NCBI RefSeq assembly: GCF_003957255.1
Contig: NZ_QDIE01000006.1
Span: 1 to 64,000, forward strand
Direction of reading: 5' to 3'
DNA from: Actinotignum sanguinis
GTDB taxonomy: Bacteria > Actinomycetota > Actinomycetes > Actinomycetales > Actinomycetaceae
DNA length: 64,000 nucleotides
Made by a program: the position numbers and the translations under genes
Notes under the pieces: model-generated
Told to the model about the DNA's origin: nothing
The model's database searches: none
Seen by the model: only the letters and a program-made list of their open reading frames with translations
Shown here: piece by piece, positions 35,054 through 46,528 of the stretch
How the letters are laid out: every line of letters starts with the position of its first letter
Numbering within the stretch: the stretch's first letter is position 1

Positions 35054-36243
35054 TAATCCTCCAGAACAGCGATACCGGGCAGGGTCTTACCCTCGAGGAA
35101 TTCGAGGGAAGCGCCACCGCCGGTGGAAATATGGTTGAACTTCTCTTCGTCGAAACCGAGGATGCGCACGGCAGCCGCGGAGTCACCGCCACCAACGATG
35201 GTGAAGCCTTCAGCATCCTGCATGGCCTGGGCTACGCCCTTCGTGCCCTCAGCGAAGGCCGGGAACTCGAAGACGCCCATGGGGCCGTTCCAGACGATAG
35301 TCTTCGAAGAGGCGATCTTCTCAGCGTATTCGGATACGGTTTCCGGCCCGATGTCCAGGCCCATGCCGTTGGCGGGCATATCAGAAGCGGAAACAATTTC
35401 GGATTCCGCGTCCTTATCAAACTTATCGGCGACGACAACGTCGACCGGCAGGAGCAGCTCCACACCCTTATTGGACGCGGTTTCGAGGTATTCGCGAGCC
35501 TTGTCGATCTGGTCATCTTCGCACAGCGAGGAGCCGATCTCATAGCCCTTTGCGCGCAGGAAGGTGAAGGCCATACCGCCACCGATGAGGAGAACATCAG
35601 CCTTATCCAGGAGGTTCTCAATCACGCCGATCTTATCGGAAACCTTGGAGCCACCGAGCACCACGGTGTAGGGACGTTCCGGATTCGCGGTGGCCTTGGA
35701 CAGCGAATTAATTTCCTTGGCAACGAGTTCACCGGCAGCCGAAGGCAGCAGCTTCGCAATATCGTAAACCGAGGCCTGCTTGCGGTGGACAACACCGAAA
35801 CCATCGGAAACGAAGACATCTGCCAGCGCGGCGTATTCCTTCGCGAGAGCTTCGCGGTCAGCATCGACCTTGGAGTCTTCGCGCTTGTCATAGCGCACGT
35901 TCTGAAGCAGCACGATGTCGCCGTCATTCAGCGCGTCAATCTTGGCCTTGGCATCCGGACCCACGGTATCTTCCGCGAGGGGAACCTCACGGCCGAGAAG
36001 TTCGCCGAGGCGCTTGGCTACCGGAGCCAGGGAGAATTCCGGCTTCGGCTCACCCTTCGGGCGGCCCAGATGCGCGGAAACGATAACCTTCGCCTTGGCG
36101 TCGAGAAGCCGCTTGATGGTGGGCAGCGCGGCGCGGATACGGCCGTCATCGGTAATGCGATCCCCGTCCAGCGGAACGTTGAAATCGGAACGAACAAAAA
36201 CCTTCTTGCCGGTGAGGTCACCGAGCGATTCAATAGTCCTCAT
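35053..36243 (-). CDS. pgk: Phosphoglycerate kinase
   Basis: 396 residues. It transfers phosphate from 1,3-bisphosphoglycerate to [22 protein letters not shown] near residue 15-33, [20 protein letters not shown] near 56-75, NVRYDKRED near 115, [18 protein letters not shown] near 195-212 and GGGDSAAAV near 349 are all present. Placed between gap and tpiA; the hairpin at 36263-36296 precedes it. Confidence 0.97.
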   Translation of the reverse strand: MRTIESLGDLTGKKVFVRSDFNVPLDGDRITDDGRIRAALPTIKRLLDAKAKVIVSAHLGRPKGEPKPEFSLAPVAKRLGELLGREVPLAEDTVGPDAKAKIDALNDGDIVLLQNVRYDKREDSKVDADREALAKEYAALADVFVSDGFGVVHRKQASVYDIAKLLPSAAGELVAKEINSLSKATANPERPYTVVLGGSKVSDKIGVIENLLDKADVLLIGGGMAFTFLRAKGYEIGSSLCEDDQIDKAREYLETASNKGVELLLPVDVVVADKFDKDAESEIVSASDMPANGMGLDIGPETVSEYAEKIASSKTIVWNGPMGVFEFPAFAEGTKGVAQAMQDAEGFTIVGGGDSAAAVRILGFDEEKFNHISTGGGASLEFLEGKTLPGIAVLED

Positions 36244-36262
36244 ATTTTTCCTTTCGCGTAGG

Positions 36263-36296
36263 GAAGCCCGTGCGCGCTAGCGCACGCACGGGCTTC
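36263..36296 (-). terminator. Hairpin between gap and pgk
   Basis: GAAGCCCGTGCG (36263-36274) pairs with CGCACGGGCTTC (36285-36296). No U-run follows on the minus strand, so read-through is expected; it more likely protects or attenuates the mRNA, giving more gap than pgk message. Confidence 0.5.
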
Positions 36297-36318
36297 ACAT
36301 CAGCTCATCGCTTGATCT

Positions 36319-37329
<1,011 letters not shown>

Positions 37330-37420
37330 TTATCCTCCTCACGCGCCAGCTAGCGCGTTTCCAACTCGACTTCTTGTCTTTGAGAAGTCCGTCCGAGAAC
37401 TTCTCTCGGAACCACTGACT

Positions 37421-37450
37421 ATTCTACCGGTCACGTTCGGCTGGGGCTAA
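37421..37450 (-). promoter_or_regulatory. Probable gap promoter
   Basis: On the minus strand TTAGCC (37450-37445), an 18-base spacer and TAGAAT (37426-37421) lie about 95 bases upstream of the gap start. The leader that follows contains a pairing stretch GAGAAGTTCTC. Regulator unknown. The rest of the 245-bp whiA-gap gap has no gene. Confidence 0.5.
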
Positions 37451-37571
37451 TGCCAGTGGGAAGGAGCTTGCGAACTTTGGCACAGAGCGAAACTCGACAG
37501 CGGCATAACACGCCCTTAGTCCCATTTTTGATTGTTATTTTTTTCGACGACGGCGAACGCGCTACCGCGCG

Positions 37572-38558
37572 TTAGGACATTGCCCCGTGCCCCGCCGCCC
37601 GCACCGCGGCCATAGTGTCAGGAATGCCCAGTTCCTTGGCCCGCTTATCCGCCATAGAATTCAAGCGACGCAGCCGCCCGGCCACTGCATCCTTGGTGGC
37701 GCGCGGCGTGAGCTGCTCCCCGAGCAAGTTGAGGGAATCTTCCGGGTGAGCGATGCGGGCCTCACCGGCCGCCCGCAAATTCTCCGGTACATCCGTGCCG
37801 AGAATTTCAAAAGCGCGCTTGACCCGGATCACCGCGATGACAGCGGCATCGGCACTGCGGCGCATATTTGCGTCGTCGAAATTAGCAAGCCGGTTAACCG
37901 TGCCGTGTACTTCCCGTTCCACGCGTAGCTCTTCCCAGCGCAGCACAGCATCATTGGCACCCATCCGGGTGAGCATATCGGAGATAGCTTCTCCCCCGCG
38001 GATGTCGATACGGTGGGCCCCGCGTGATTCGCGCACCCGGTAGGGAATATCGAGGCGTCGGGCCAGCCCTCCCAGGGCATAGGCAGCCTCCAAGCGCGGG
38101 CAAATAATCTCAAGGGAAGCATTGCGCCCGGGTTCCATGAGGGTGCCGCGCGCGAGGAAAGCTCCGCGCCAGGCCGCGCCCGCATCGGCTTTTGAGCCAC
38201 CGACCACCGCGGGAGGTAGCCCCCGTACCGGCCGCCCGTGCGCATCCAGGAGACCGAGTTTCACCGCAATGCGTTCGGTATTCTCCGAAGAGCGCACAAG
38301 GAAACGTTGCCCCTGGCGCATCTGCGAGGAAACCGAAAGAAGTTCCGGCTCCACGGAGAAAAGCTGGCGTACCAACTCCCACAGGCGTTGCGCGCTCGGC
38401 CGGTGGCCCACCTCGGCCACCAGTTCCAGGGTACGCGAACGCACGGCCAATCCCCCGCCGTACCGGAACATCGCGGTGAGTTCAGCCAGTGCGGCGGAAA
38501 GCGAAGCCGGCGTAACGGTGGCTAGTTCATCTTTCACCGTACGGGTTAACGCGGACAC
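37572..38558 (-). CDS. whiA: WhiA-family DNA-binding protein
   Basis: 328 residues. The protein has the two-part WhiA layout: an N-terminal LAGLIDADG-like homing-endonuclease-derived fold (about 1-220; AWRGAFLARGTLMEP near 128-142) without nuclease residues, and a C-terminal helix-turn-helix segment (RIAHPEDSLNLLGEQLTP, AVAGRLRRLNSMADKRA). In sporulating actinomycetes WhiA controls cell division genes; in other bacteria it affects division and chromosome segregation. GTG at 38558 has GAAGGGGAG upstream. It follows yvcK and rapZ, as in nearly all Gram-positives. Confidence 0.95.
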   Translation of the reverse strand: MSALTRTVKDELATVTPASLSAALAELTAMFRYGGGLAVRSRTLELVAEVGHRPSAQRLWELVRQLFSVEPELLSVSSQMRQGQRFLVRSSENTERIAVKLGLLDAHGRPVRGLPPAVVGGSKADAGAAWRGAFLARGTLMEPGRNASLEIICPRLEAAYALGGLARRLDIPYRVRESRGAHRIDIRGGEAISDMLTRMGANDAVLRWEELRVEREVHGTVNRLANFDDANMRRSADAAVIAVIRVKRAFEILGTDVPENLRAAGEARIAHPEDSLNLLGEQLTPRATKDAVAGRLRRLNSMADKRAKELGIPDTMAAVRAAGHGAMS

Positions 38559-38642
38559 GACTCCCCTTCCTTCTATGGTGGGACCGCTACTCAGCAGGGA
38601 ATATCCCGGTTGTGGATTCTTCCGTGCGCGGGAATTCCCGGT

Positions 38643-39599
38643 TTAGGAATCTCCTATGACGCCTTCGAAGGCATCCCGATAGGCAGCGGCCAAACGTAGC
38701 GCATCGTGACGTGCGCGATTATCGCCCATTCTAACCTGTCGCAGCATGAGCGTGGCCCCGATGCCTTCGGCTTCCGCTGCGACTTCACCGATATCATCCA
38801 CGCTGCGCGGATCGGCCACCACCACGTCAATACGCAGATCCGGGGCATGGCGAGCGAAAGAACGAATATGGTCCGCGGCGCTCATCCCCCATGTTTCACG
38901 CTCATTACGAAGATTGAGGGCAAGAACCCGGCGGGCCGGGGAACGCACGAGGGCCGCGTGTAAATCCGGAACCATGAGGTGGGGAATAACAGAGGTGTAC
39001 CAGGATCCCGGTCCAAAAACGATCCAATCGGCCTCGTCAATAGCGGCAACCGCTTCGGGTTGTGCGGGAGGATTCTCTGGAATAAGGCTGACGTGTTCCA
39101 CTTTTCCGCGGGCCGTTGCCACCGCCACCTGCCCGCGGTAGAGCTGGGGGCCCTCTTCTTCGTCAATGACCCGTGCCTCAATCTCCAGGGGAATAGGAGA
39201 CATGGGCAGCACGCGGCCGTCAATGCGCAGCAGCTGCCCCACCCAGTCAAGACCGGAAACTGTGCTTCCCAATTGCTCCCACATGGAAACAATGAGGAGA
39301 TTACCCATGGCGTGCCCGTTGAGGGGACCTTCGGAAGAGAAACGGTATTGAAGAACGTCGCGCCAGGTCTGGCCCCATTCGCCGTCGTCACACAGCGCGG
39401 AAAGGGCCATGCGCAAATCTCCGGGTGGAATCACGTTGAATTCATTACGCAAGCGCCCCGAGGAACCGCCGTCGTCCGCAACAGTAACCACGGCGGTGAT
39501 ATTTTGGGTGATGAGCCGCAAGGCCGAAAGCGAAGCGTAGAGGCCGTGGCCGCCCCCGAGGGCGACGACTCGCGGGCCGCGACTACCGCGCCCGCCCAT
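38643..39599 (-). CDS. yvcK: YvcK/GlmR-type UDP-sugar-binding regulator (CofD-like fold)
   Basis: 318 residues. It opens with VVALGGGHGLYASLSALR, has VVTVADDGGSSGRLRNEF near residue 37-54, GHAMGNLLIVSM near 96-107, and DWIVFGPGSWYTSVIPHL near 194-211, all typical of the YvcK branch of the CofD-like family. These proteins bind UDP-sugars and control peptidoglycan precursor supply and growth on gluconeogenic carbon. The ATG shares one base with the rapZ stop (TAATG). Confidence 0.94.
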   Translation of the reverse strand: MGGRGSRGPRVVALGGGHGLYASLSALRLITQNITAVVTVADDGGSSGRLRNEFNVIPPGDLRMALSALCDDGEWGQTWRDVLQYRFSSEGPLNGHAMGNLLIVSMWEQLGSTVSGLDWVGQLLRIDGRVLPMSPIPLEIEARVIDEEEGPQLYRGQVAVATARGKVEHVSLIPENPPAQPEAVAAIDEADWIVFGPGSWYTSVIPHLMVPDLHAALVRSPARRVLALNLRNERETWGMSAADHIRSFARHAPDLRIDVVVADPRSVDDIGEVAAEAEGIGATLMLRQVRMGDNRARHDALRLAAAYRDAFEGVIGDS

Positions 39600-40546
39600 T
39601 ATTCACGCCCCAAATCACGGTGAATTGTGCGTACCGAGTGCCCGGCGGCGCGTAGCGCTTCGGATACCGCTTCCGCGATAGCGACCGACCGGTGTTTTCC
39701 GCCGGTGCAGCCAATCGCGATCGTGGTGAAAGGTTTGAGTTCGCGGGCGTAGCCGGCCAGGATGGTGTGGATGAGGTGAGAGTACTCCCGCACGAAAGCC
39801 TCGGCACCCTCCTGCTCCAGTACGAAATGGGCCACGGGCTCATCGTGGCCGCTCAGATGGCGCAGCTCGGTAATCCAGTAGGGATTGGGCAGGAAGCGCA
39901 CATCGGCCACATTATCGGCATCCAGGGGCAGTCCGTATTTGAAACCGAAGGACATGACCGTCACCCGGGTCGCTTCTGTTCCCGAAGTTTCCCCCACGAG
40001 GTGACGAATTTTACGGGAAAGATCGTGAACGGACAGCCGCGAAGTATCGATAACGGAATCAGCACGATTGCGCAGATCCGCCAGGAGTTTGCGTTCCGCG
40101 GTGATGCCGTCGAAAAGCCGACCGTGGCCCTGGAGCGGGTGGGGCCGGCGCACGCTTTCATAGCGACGCACCAGGGAAGCATCATCGGCATCGAGGAAAA
40201 TAATGCGATAGTTAATACCGCTCGCGGTGAGATCCGCAAGAACTTCCAGGAGCTCAGCGAAGAATTCCCGGGAGCGCACGTCCACCACCGCGGCCATGCG
40301 GGTCACTTTTCCATTACCGGAGAGCAGCCCCGCCAAGGCGCTGAGCATGCGCGGCGGGAGATTATCCACCACGTACCAACCCAGATCTTCCAGGGTGGCA
40401 GCCGCGCGGGATCTGCCCGCCCCGGACATTCCCGTGACAATAATGATTTCCGGAACGTCGGCCGGTGCCAGCTCAGCTGTACAATCGGCTGCCGGAACAA
40501 CGGCGGGGATACGGGACGTATCGTTAATGTCGCGGGTGTCACTCAT
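39599..40546 (-). CDS. rapZ: RapZ-like nucleotide-binding RNase adapter (YvcJ family)
   Basis: 315 residues from ATG at 40546. The N-terminal P-loop reads TGMSGAGRSRAA, with Arg where the Walker A lysine is in proteobacterial RapZ; this Arg form is usual in actinobacteria. YVVDNLPPRML near residue 58-68, VDVRSREFF, LDADDASLVRRYESVRRPHPL near 120-140, and the C-terminal CTGGKHRSVAIAE near 281-293 (the conserved glucosamine-phosphate-binding domain) follow. In E. coli it guides RNase E to GlmZ; the actinobacterial role is less clear. A TTG six codons upstream lacks a better site. Confidence 0.93.
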   Translation of the reverse strand: MSDTRDINDTSRIPAVVPAADCTAELAPADVPEIIIVTGMSGAGRSRAAATLEDLGWYVVDNLPPRMLSALAGLLSGNGKVTRMAAVVDVRSREFFAELLEVLADLTASGINYRIIFLDADDASLVRRYESVRRPHPLQGHGRLFDGITAERKLLADLRNRADSVIDTSRLSVHDLSRKIRHLVGETSGTEATRVTVMSFGFKYGLPLDADNVADVRFLPNPYWITELRHLSGHDEPVAHFVLEQEGAEAFVREYSHLIHTILAGYARELKPFTTIAIGCTGGKHRSVAIAEAVSEALRAAGHSVRTIHRDLGRE

Positions 40547-40575
40547 ATCTCCATCATGCCACAAAGACCCGCGAG

Positions 40576-42573
40576 CTACTCCTCCCCCAGCGCTTTTTTA
40601 ATCGCCGCGGCGAGCACCGGGCCAATGCCCGGAACTTCCGTGAGTTCATCGAGGCTAGCCTCCCGGATCCGTTTAACCGAGCCGAGAGCACTCAGTAGTT
40701 TCTTTTGCTTAGCCGGCCCCAGCCCCGGAATGGCATCAAGTGCGGAGCGAGTCATCGCCTGACCCCGTTTCTTGCGGTGGAAAGTAATGGCGAAGCGATG
40801 CGATTCATCGCGGAGCTGCTGGAGGAGGCGCAACGCCGGTGAGGTGCGCGGGAAGATAACCGGGAATTCCTCGCCTGGGATCCACACTTCTTCCAGACGT
40901 TTTGCCAGGCCCACCACCCGCACATCGGCACCCAGCTCATCGACCACCCGCTGGGCGGCGTTGACCTGGGGCAGCCCGCCGTCCACTACGAGGAGGTCGG
41001 GGCGGTAGGCAAAACGGCGCGGGGCAGCGGTGGCGGTATGCGCGGCGCCCTCATCTTCCACTCCCCCGGCATCGGCGGCGTGCGCTGCGGCGTCGTTCAA
41101 ACGGCGCAGCCTCCGGCGCAACACTTCATCCATCGCGGCGGTATCATCCCGAGCACCCTGCCCCTCCGGCCCGCGCACGATGAAATGCCGGTAATCGGAG
41201 GTTTTCTTGAGGCCGTCCTCGAATACCACCATCGATCCGACCTGCTGGTGGCCCTGGGTATGGGAAATATCGTAGCCTTCGATGCGCAGCGGAGCGCGGT
41301 CTAAATCCAACCCGATGCGCAGCTCTTCCAGGGCTTGGGAACGCACCGTAATATCGGCGGCGCGCGCCAGCTTATTGCGGTCAAAAGCCTGTTTCGCATT
41401 CGCGTGTACGGTATCGGCCAGCTGGGCTTTCGGCCCGCGCTGGGGGCGCTTGAGGTGGACCGGACCGCCGCGGCGTTCGGCAAGCCAGCGCTCCAGCCCC
41501 GCGCGATCCGAAGGGAAAACCGGTACCCAGATCTCCCCCGGGATGGCCCCGGGTGGCACGTGGTCACGATCATCCACGGAGGTTCCGGCGCGCACGGTGC
41601 GATCCCCCTGGGTACCGACTCCACGGTAAGCGTCGTATTCGGGATTTCCGTAAATATGGAGGAGTAGGGCGTTGATAATATCGGCTGGTTCGGTGCCTTC
41701 TGTTTCCGTTACCCAGCCGCGCTGCCCGCGGATTCTTCCGCCCCGCACATAAAAAATCTGGACCGAGGCATCAATTTCATCGGATTCCAAGCCGATAATA
41801 TCGGCGTTAAGATTCGAATCGAACACCACAACATTACGCTCGGTGGCGGTGGTCATCGCCGTGATTTCATCGCGTAGTTTCGCGGCACGTTCAAAATCTT
41901 CGACCGCTGCCGCTTTTTTCATGTCCGCGGTGCGGGCACGAATAAAATCACTGCCATCTGATTCCATGAATTTTACGAATTCTTCGGCGACGGCGCGATT
42001 CTCCGCGGCACTCACCAGCCCGGCACAGGCACCGTTACACAGCCCAATATGGGTATTGAAACACGGTTTGCCGGTGCGCTGCCCCCGCCGGAATTCCGCA
42101 TCGGAACACGAACGCATGGTAAAAACGGGCAGCAGAGCATCGAGCACTTTTCGGATCGCCCACACCTTCGTATACGGCCCGAAGTACACGGTGCCTTTGC
42201 GGTGTTTTTCCCGGGTGATATAGGCCCGCGGAAACTCCTCCCCCAGCGATACCGCCAGGTAAGGGTAGGACTTATTGTCCCGAAACATAACATTGAAGGG
42301 CGGTTCAAATTCCTTAATCCAGGAATATTCCAGGGTGAGGGCCTCAATTTCGCTCCCCACCACCACCCACACCACATTGGTAGCGGTATGCACCATGGTG
42401 CGGATACGCGGGATGAGGCGTTCGGGCGGCTGAAAATAGTTCTGGAGTCGGTTGCGCAGATTCTTCGCTTTCCCGACGTAAAGGATGCGCCCTTCCTCGT
42501 CCACAAAGCGGTAGACACCCGGGTCCGTAGGGATAGACGACGGCGCCGGGCGATAGCTGCGTGGATCAGCCAC
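40576..42573 (-). CDS. uvrC: UvrABC system protein C
   Basis: 665 residues. Dual-incision nuclease of nucleotide excision repair. GIY-YIG domain at the N-terminus (DPGVYRFVDEEGRILYVGKA, residues 18-37), Cys-containing region near 160, UvrB-interacting UVR motif near 205-240, RNase H-like endonuclease domain (about 400-560: EGYDISHTQG, RPDLLVVDGGLPQVNAA, VVGLAKRLEEVW), and two helix-hairpin-helix motifs at the end (LDAIPGLGPAKQKKLL, LTEVPGIGPVLAAAI). It lies six bases after uvrA on the same strand. Confidence 0.97.
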   Translation of the reverse strand: MADPRSYRPAPSSIPTDPGVYRFVDEEGRILYVGKAKNLRNRLQNYFQPPERLIPRIRTMVHTATNVVWVVVGSEIEALTLEYSWIKEFEPPFNVMFRDNKSYPYLAVSLGEEFPRAYITREKHRKGTVYFGPYTKVWAIRKVLDALLPVFTMRSCSDAEFRRGQRTGKPCFNTHIGLCNGACAGLVSAAENRAVAEEFVKFMESDGSDFIRARTADMKKAAAVEDFERAAKLRDEITAMTTATERNVVVFDSNLNADIIGLESDEIDASVQIFYVRGGRIRGQRGWVTETEGTEPADIINALLLHIYGNPEYDAYRGVGTQGDRTVRAGTSVDDRDHVPPGAIPGEIWVPVFPSDRAGLERWLAERRGGPVHLKRPQRGPKAQLADTVHANAKQAFDRNKLARAADITVRSQALEELRIGLDLDRAPLRIEGYDISHTQGHQQVGSMVVFEDGLKKTSDYRHFIVRGPEGQGARDDTAAMDEVLRRRLRRLNDAAAHAADAGGVEDEGAAHTATAAPRRFAYRPDLLVVDGGLPQVNAAQRVVDELGADVRVVGLAKRLEEVWIPGEEFPVIFPRTSPALRLLQQLRDESHRFAITFHRKKRGQAMTRSALDAIPGLGPAKQKKLLSALGSVKRIREASLDELTEVPGIGPVLAAAIKKALGEE

Positions 42574-42579
42574 GGCTCG

Positions 42580-45423
42580 TCACCTCCCCTTCTCCTCCAG
42601 GAGCGGACGGAGGAACTGCCCGGTATAGGATTCTTGCACCGCGGCGATCTGTTCCGGAGTTCCGGTGGCGACGACGGTGCCCCCGCCGGCGCCTCCTTCC
42701 GGCCCCATGTCAATAACCCAATCCGCACATTTAATGACATCGAGATTGTGTTCGATAACAATAACGGTATTGCCTTTATCCACGAGAGATTGCAGTACCA
42801 GCAGAAGCTTGCGAATATCCTCAAAATGCAGGCCCGTGGTGGGCTCATCCAGGATATAAACCGTGCGGCCGCTGGAGCGCCGGTGCAGTTCCGAAGCGAG
42901 TTTCACGCGCTGCGCTTCCCCGCCGGAGAGCGTGGTAGCCGATTGCCCCAAACGTACGTAGCCGAGACCCACCCGTTCCAACGTGGTGAGATAGCGGGTG
43001 ATATTCGTGATGGGATCAAAGAATTCCGCAGCTTCGTGAATGGTCATATTAAGAACTTCGGAAACATTCTTCCCGCGGTACTTCACTTCCAGGGTTTCCC
43101 GGTTGTACCGGGTACCGTGGCAGACCTCGCAGGGAACATACACGTCGGGAAGGAAGTTCATCTCAATTTTCACGGTGCCATCGCCCTTGCAAGCTTCGCA
43201 GCGCCCGCCTTTAACGTTAAAGGAGAAGCGGCCCGGCCCGTAACCGCGCACCTTCGCCTCCTGGGTTTGGGCGAAGAGCTGGCGCACTTTATCCCAGACC
43301 CCGGTGTAGGTGGCCGGATTCGAGCGCGGGGTGCGCCCAATCGGCGACTGATCCACGTGCACAACCTTATCCAGGTCCGCGGCCCCGGTGACGTCGCGGT
43401 GCCGCCCGGGCACGGTATGGGCACCGTTAAGCTGATTGGCCAAGGAGCGGTACAGAATCTGATTGACGAGGGTAGATTTCCCGGAACCGGAAACCCCGGT
43501 CACCGCGATAAAGGTGGAAAGAGGGAAGGACACCTCCACGTTTTTAAGGTTATTTTCCCGTGCGCCCCGCACCGTGATGTTCCGCTCCGGATCAACGGGG
43601 CGGCGCTGCTGCGGCGTCGTAATACTGCGTTTTCCGGAAAGGTAAGCACCGGTCACGGACTCTTCGCAAGCGCTGAGACCCGCAACATCCCCGGCGTAGA
43701 CAACGTGCCCACCAAATTCTCCGGCACCCGGGCCGATATCGATAACGTAATCGGCGGTGCGGATTGTTTCTTCATCGTGTTCGACGACGATAAGGGTATT
43801 CCCCAGATCGCGGAGTTTGACAAGAGTGCCGATGAGTTTTTCATTATCGCGCTGGTGCAGGCCGATGGAGGGCTCGTCTAGAACATAGAGCACACCCACG
43901 AGCCCGGAACCAATCTGGGTGGCCAGGCGAATCCGCTGGGCTTCGCCACCCGAAAGCGTGGAAGCCCCGCGCGCGAGGGTGAGATACGACAGCCCCACAT
44001 CCACGAGGAAACCCATCCGCGCCTGGATTTCACGCAATACCTGCGCGGCGATCTGGGCCTGGCGGGCATCGAGTTCCACCGAGTCAAGAAAAGCTTTGGC
44101 ATCATCGATGGCCAGGGAACACAGCTCGAAAATATTGAGGTTTCCGATGCGTACGGCCAGCACATCCGGCTTGAGGCGCGCGCCGTGGCAGGCCGAGCAG
44201 GCAATCTCCCGCATATAGCCTTCGTAGCGTTCCTTCGACCAGCTGGATTCAGTTTCCCCGTGCTTACGTTTCACGTAGCCGAGGACTCCCTCGAATCCGG
44301 TGGCATAGGTTTTTTCCCGCCCCCAGCGGTTACGGTACTTGACGGTGACCTTGTAATTATTCCCTTCCAGCAGGGCCTTGCGCGCCTTCTTGGGCAGATC
44401 CTGCCAGGGAGTATCCACATCGAAACCGAGTTCTTCCCCCAGGGCTTCCATCTGGCGAGTGAAGAAATCCTGGTGGCCGGTCCACGGAGCAATCGCGCCT
44501 TCGCGCAGGGTTTTTTCCGGATGCGGCACCACGAGATCCGGATCCACTTCGAGGGTGGATCCCAGCCCGTCGCAAGCCGGGCAGGCCCCGTAGGGAGCGT
44601 TAAAAGAAAAGGTGCGCGGTTCGATTTCTTCCAGGGCGAGGGCGTGCCCATTCGGACAGGAGCGATGTTCGGAAAAACGCCGCGTGCGTTCGTCACCTGC
44701 CGCCGCGTCCACGAATTCCACCACCATGAGCCCGGAAGAAAGCCCGAGCGCCTGCTCCACCGAATCGGTAAGACGGCTGCTGATACCTTCGCGCACCACG
44801 AGGCGATCAACGACGACGTCGATATTGTGGCGCAGCTTCTTATCGAGGCTGGGCGGGTTATCCAAGCGGATATCTTCACTATCCACCCGAGCGCGGGTGT
44901 AGCCGGCCTGGGCGAGATCGGTGAAAACATCAGCGTATTCGCCCTTGCGGTCACGCACGACCGGGGCGAGAATCTGGAAACGGGTGCCTTCCGGGTAGGT
45001 GAGGAGCGTATCCACGATTTGCTGGGCGCTTTGAGCGGTGATTTTCGCCCCGCATTCCGGGCAGTACTGCACCCCGGCGCGCGCGTAGAGCAAACGTAGA
45101 TAATCATAAACTTCCGTGACCGTGCCCACCGTGGAGCGCGGATTACGGTTGGTGGATTTCTGATCGATGGAGACCGCCGGGGAAAGCCCCTCAATAAGAT
45201 CCACATCCGGTTTATCCATCTGACCGAGGAACATACGGGCATAGGAGCTCAACGACTCCACGTAGCGGCGTTGCCCCTCGGCAAAAATGGTGTCAAAAGC
45301 CAGGGAGGATTTACCCGAGCCCGAGAGCCCGGTAAACACAACGAGTTGATCGCGGGGAATATCCACCGTGATATTACGGAGGTTATTTTCCCGTGCGCCC
45401 TGAACATGGATAACATCACTCAC
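42580..45423 (-). CDS. uvrA: UvrABC system protein A
   Basis: 947 residues from GTG at 45423 ([15 protein letters not shown]), matching the normal UvrA start; 134 further upstream codons are open but are the complement of the neighbouring transporter gene. Two ABC-type ATPase modules: Walker [13 protein letters not shown] near residue 32 and [12 protein letters not shown] near 640, signature motifs [12 protein letters not shown] and [12 protein letters not shown], and zinc-finger cysteines ([24 protein letters not shown] with CEVCHGTR). It recognises damaged DNA and loads UvrB. Confidence 0.97.
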   Translation of the reverse strand: MSDVIHVQGARENNLRNITVDIPRDQLVVFTGLSGSGKSSLAFDTIFAEGQRRYVESLSSYARMFLGQMDKPDVDLIEGLSPAVSIDQKSTNRNPRSTVGTVTEVYDYLRLLYARAGVQYCPECGAKITAQSAQQIVDTLLTYPEGTRFQILAPVVRDRKGEYADVFTDLAQAGYTRARVDSEDIRLDNPPSLDKKLRHNIDVVVDRLVVREGISSRLTDSVEQALGLSSGLMVVEFVDAAAGDERTRRFSEHRSCPNGHALALEEIEPRTFSFNAPYGACPACDGLGSTLEVDPDLVVPHPEKTLREGAIAPWTGHQDFFTRQMEALGEELGFDVDTPWQDLPKKARKALLEGNNYKVTVKYRNRWGREKTYATGFEGVLGYVKRKHGETESSWSKERYEGYMREIACSACHGARLKPDVLAVRIGNLNIFELCSLAIDDAKAFLDSVELDARQAQIAAQVLREIQARMGFLVDVGLSYLTLARGASTLSGGEAQRIRLATQIGSGLVGVLYVLDEPSIGLHQRDNEKLIGTLVKLRDLGNTLIVVEHDEETIRTADYVIDIGPGAGEFGGHVVYAGDVAGLSACEESVTGAYLSGKRSITTPQQRRPVDPERNITVRGARENNLKNVEVSFPLSTFIAVTGVSGSGKSTLVNQILYRSLANQLNGAHTVPGRHRDVTGAADLDKVVHVDQSPIGRTPRSNPATYTGVWDKVRQLFAQTQEAKVRGYGPGRFSFNVKGGRCEACKGDGTVKIEMNFLPDVYVPCEVCHGTRYNRETLEVKYRGKNVSEVLNMTIHEAAEFFDPITNITRYLTTLERVGLGYVRLGQSATTLSGGEAQRVKLASELHRRSSGRTVYILDEPTTGLHFEDIRKLLLVLQSLVDKGNTVIVIEHNLDVIKCADWVIDMGPEGGAGGGTVVATGTPEQIAAVQESYTGQFLRPLLEEKGR

Positions 45424-45495
45424 CCGGCCAAGCTTACACGGTTGAACACAGGTTCGATAACCGGATGGTGCAATGTTCACGCTAGGCTGGTTCCC

Positions 45496-46518
45496 ATGGC
45501 AACTAACCGAGCACACAATCGCGGGAATGACCGAGAGCATAAGGGAATCCACCGGGGCGGCCGTCTCCTCCGCTACCGGCCCGATCCCCTGGTAGCCGGA
45601 ATTATCCTGGCGATGATCGCCGGGCTGCTGATCCCGGCACCCAGTGCCCTGCGGGCGCATCTGGGAACCGTCTCGGACCTCGCGGTTGCCTGCGTATTCC
45701 TGGTCTACGGGATGCGGCTGCGCACCCGGGATGTACTGGCCGGGCTGCGCAATATTAAACTGCAGGGCCTGGTGTTCCTGTGCACCTACCTGATTTTTCC
45801 GCTGCTCGGTTTCGCCCTGGGCCACCTGGTTGCGCCGATCTTAGGGCCAGCTTTTGCCCTCGGGTTCCTCTACCTGGCACTGCTCCCCTCCACTATCCAG
45901 TCCTCGGTGACGATGGTCTCCATCGCCCGCGGAAATGTTGCCGCTGCCGTCACCTCCGCTACGGTCTCCAATATCGCGGGAATTTTCCTCACCCCGCTGC
46001 TCGTCCTACTTTTCCTGCACGTGGAGGGCGCTTCGGCCGGATCCATTAATTCGGTCCTCCTCAAGCTGCTCCTCCCCTTTATTATTGGGCAGTGCCTCCA
46101 GCCCTGGGTCGGCACGTGGTTCCGCGCTCACCCGCGCCTGGTGCGTACCGTGGATAACACCTCCATTATCCTCATCGTGCTCTCCTCCGTGCTCAATGCC
46201 ACCGCGGAAGGCGCCTGGGTCGGGGTCACGCTCTGGACGATCCTCGGCCTCCTTGCCCTGTGCTGTGTGCTACTGGCAGCAATGCTATGCGTGACCTGGT
46301 GGCTAGGAGGCTTGGCGCGGATGAGTCTGGAAGACCGCATCGTGGTGCTCATGTGCGGTTCGAAGAAATCATTGGCAACGGGGCTCCCGATGGCCAAGGC
46401 ACTGTTTTCCCCGGCCACGGTTGCCCCGTTGTCCGTCCCGGTGGTTATTTTCCACCAGTTACAAATTTTTGTGTGCGCGATTCTGGCGCGCCGCCTGGCG
46501 CGGCGCCTCGCAGATTAG
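45496..46518 (+). CDS. Bile acid:sodium symporter (SBF)-like membrane transporter
   Basis: 340 residues from ATG at 45496, with about ten membrane helices. [13 protein letters not shown] near residue 75, [40 protein letters not shown] (in two stretches, near 135-174) and [19 protein letters not shown] near 285-303 are characteristic of the YfeH/SBF-like branch (bile acid:Na+ symporter superfamily). Substrate unknown; animal relatives carry bile salts but bacterial members often carry other organic anions. Upstream TAGGCT lies seven bases before the ATG, suggesting leaderless translation. It is divergent from uvrA. Confidence 0.85.
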   Translation: MATNRAHNRGNDREHKGIHRGGRLLRYRPDPLVAGIILAMIAGLLIPAPSALRAHLGTVSDLAVACVFLVYGMRLRTRDVLAGLRNIKLQGLVFLCTYLIFPLLGFALGHLVAPILGPAFALGFLYLALLPSTIQSSVTMVSIARGNVAAAVTSATVSNIAGIFLTPLLVLLFLHVEGASAGSINSVLLKLLLPFIIGQCLQPWVGTWFRAHPRLVRTVDNTSIILIVLSSVLNATAEGAWVGVTLWTILGLLALCCVLLAAMLCVTWWLGGLARMSLEDRIVVLMCGSKKSLATGLPMAKALFSPATVAPLSVPVVIFHQLQIFVCAILARRLARRLAD

Positions 46519-46528
46519 CGCGTTGTGC

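Noticed and set aside
39599-40546. Arg in place of the Walker A lysine in RapZ as a loss of function
   Set aside because: The GAGR form is usual in actinobacterial members of the family, so it is not a peculiarity of this genome.
45424-45825. 134-codon N-terminal extension of uvrA
   Set aside because: It is antisense to the divergent transporter gene and the canonical UvrA start is the GTG at 45423.
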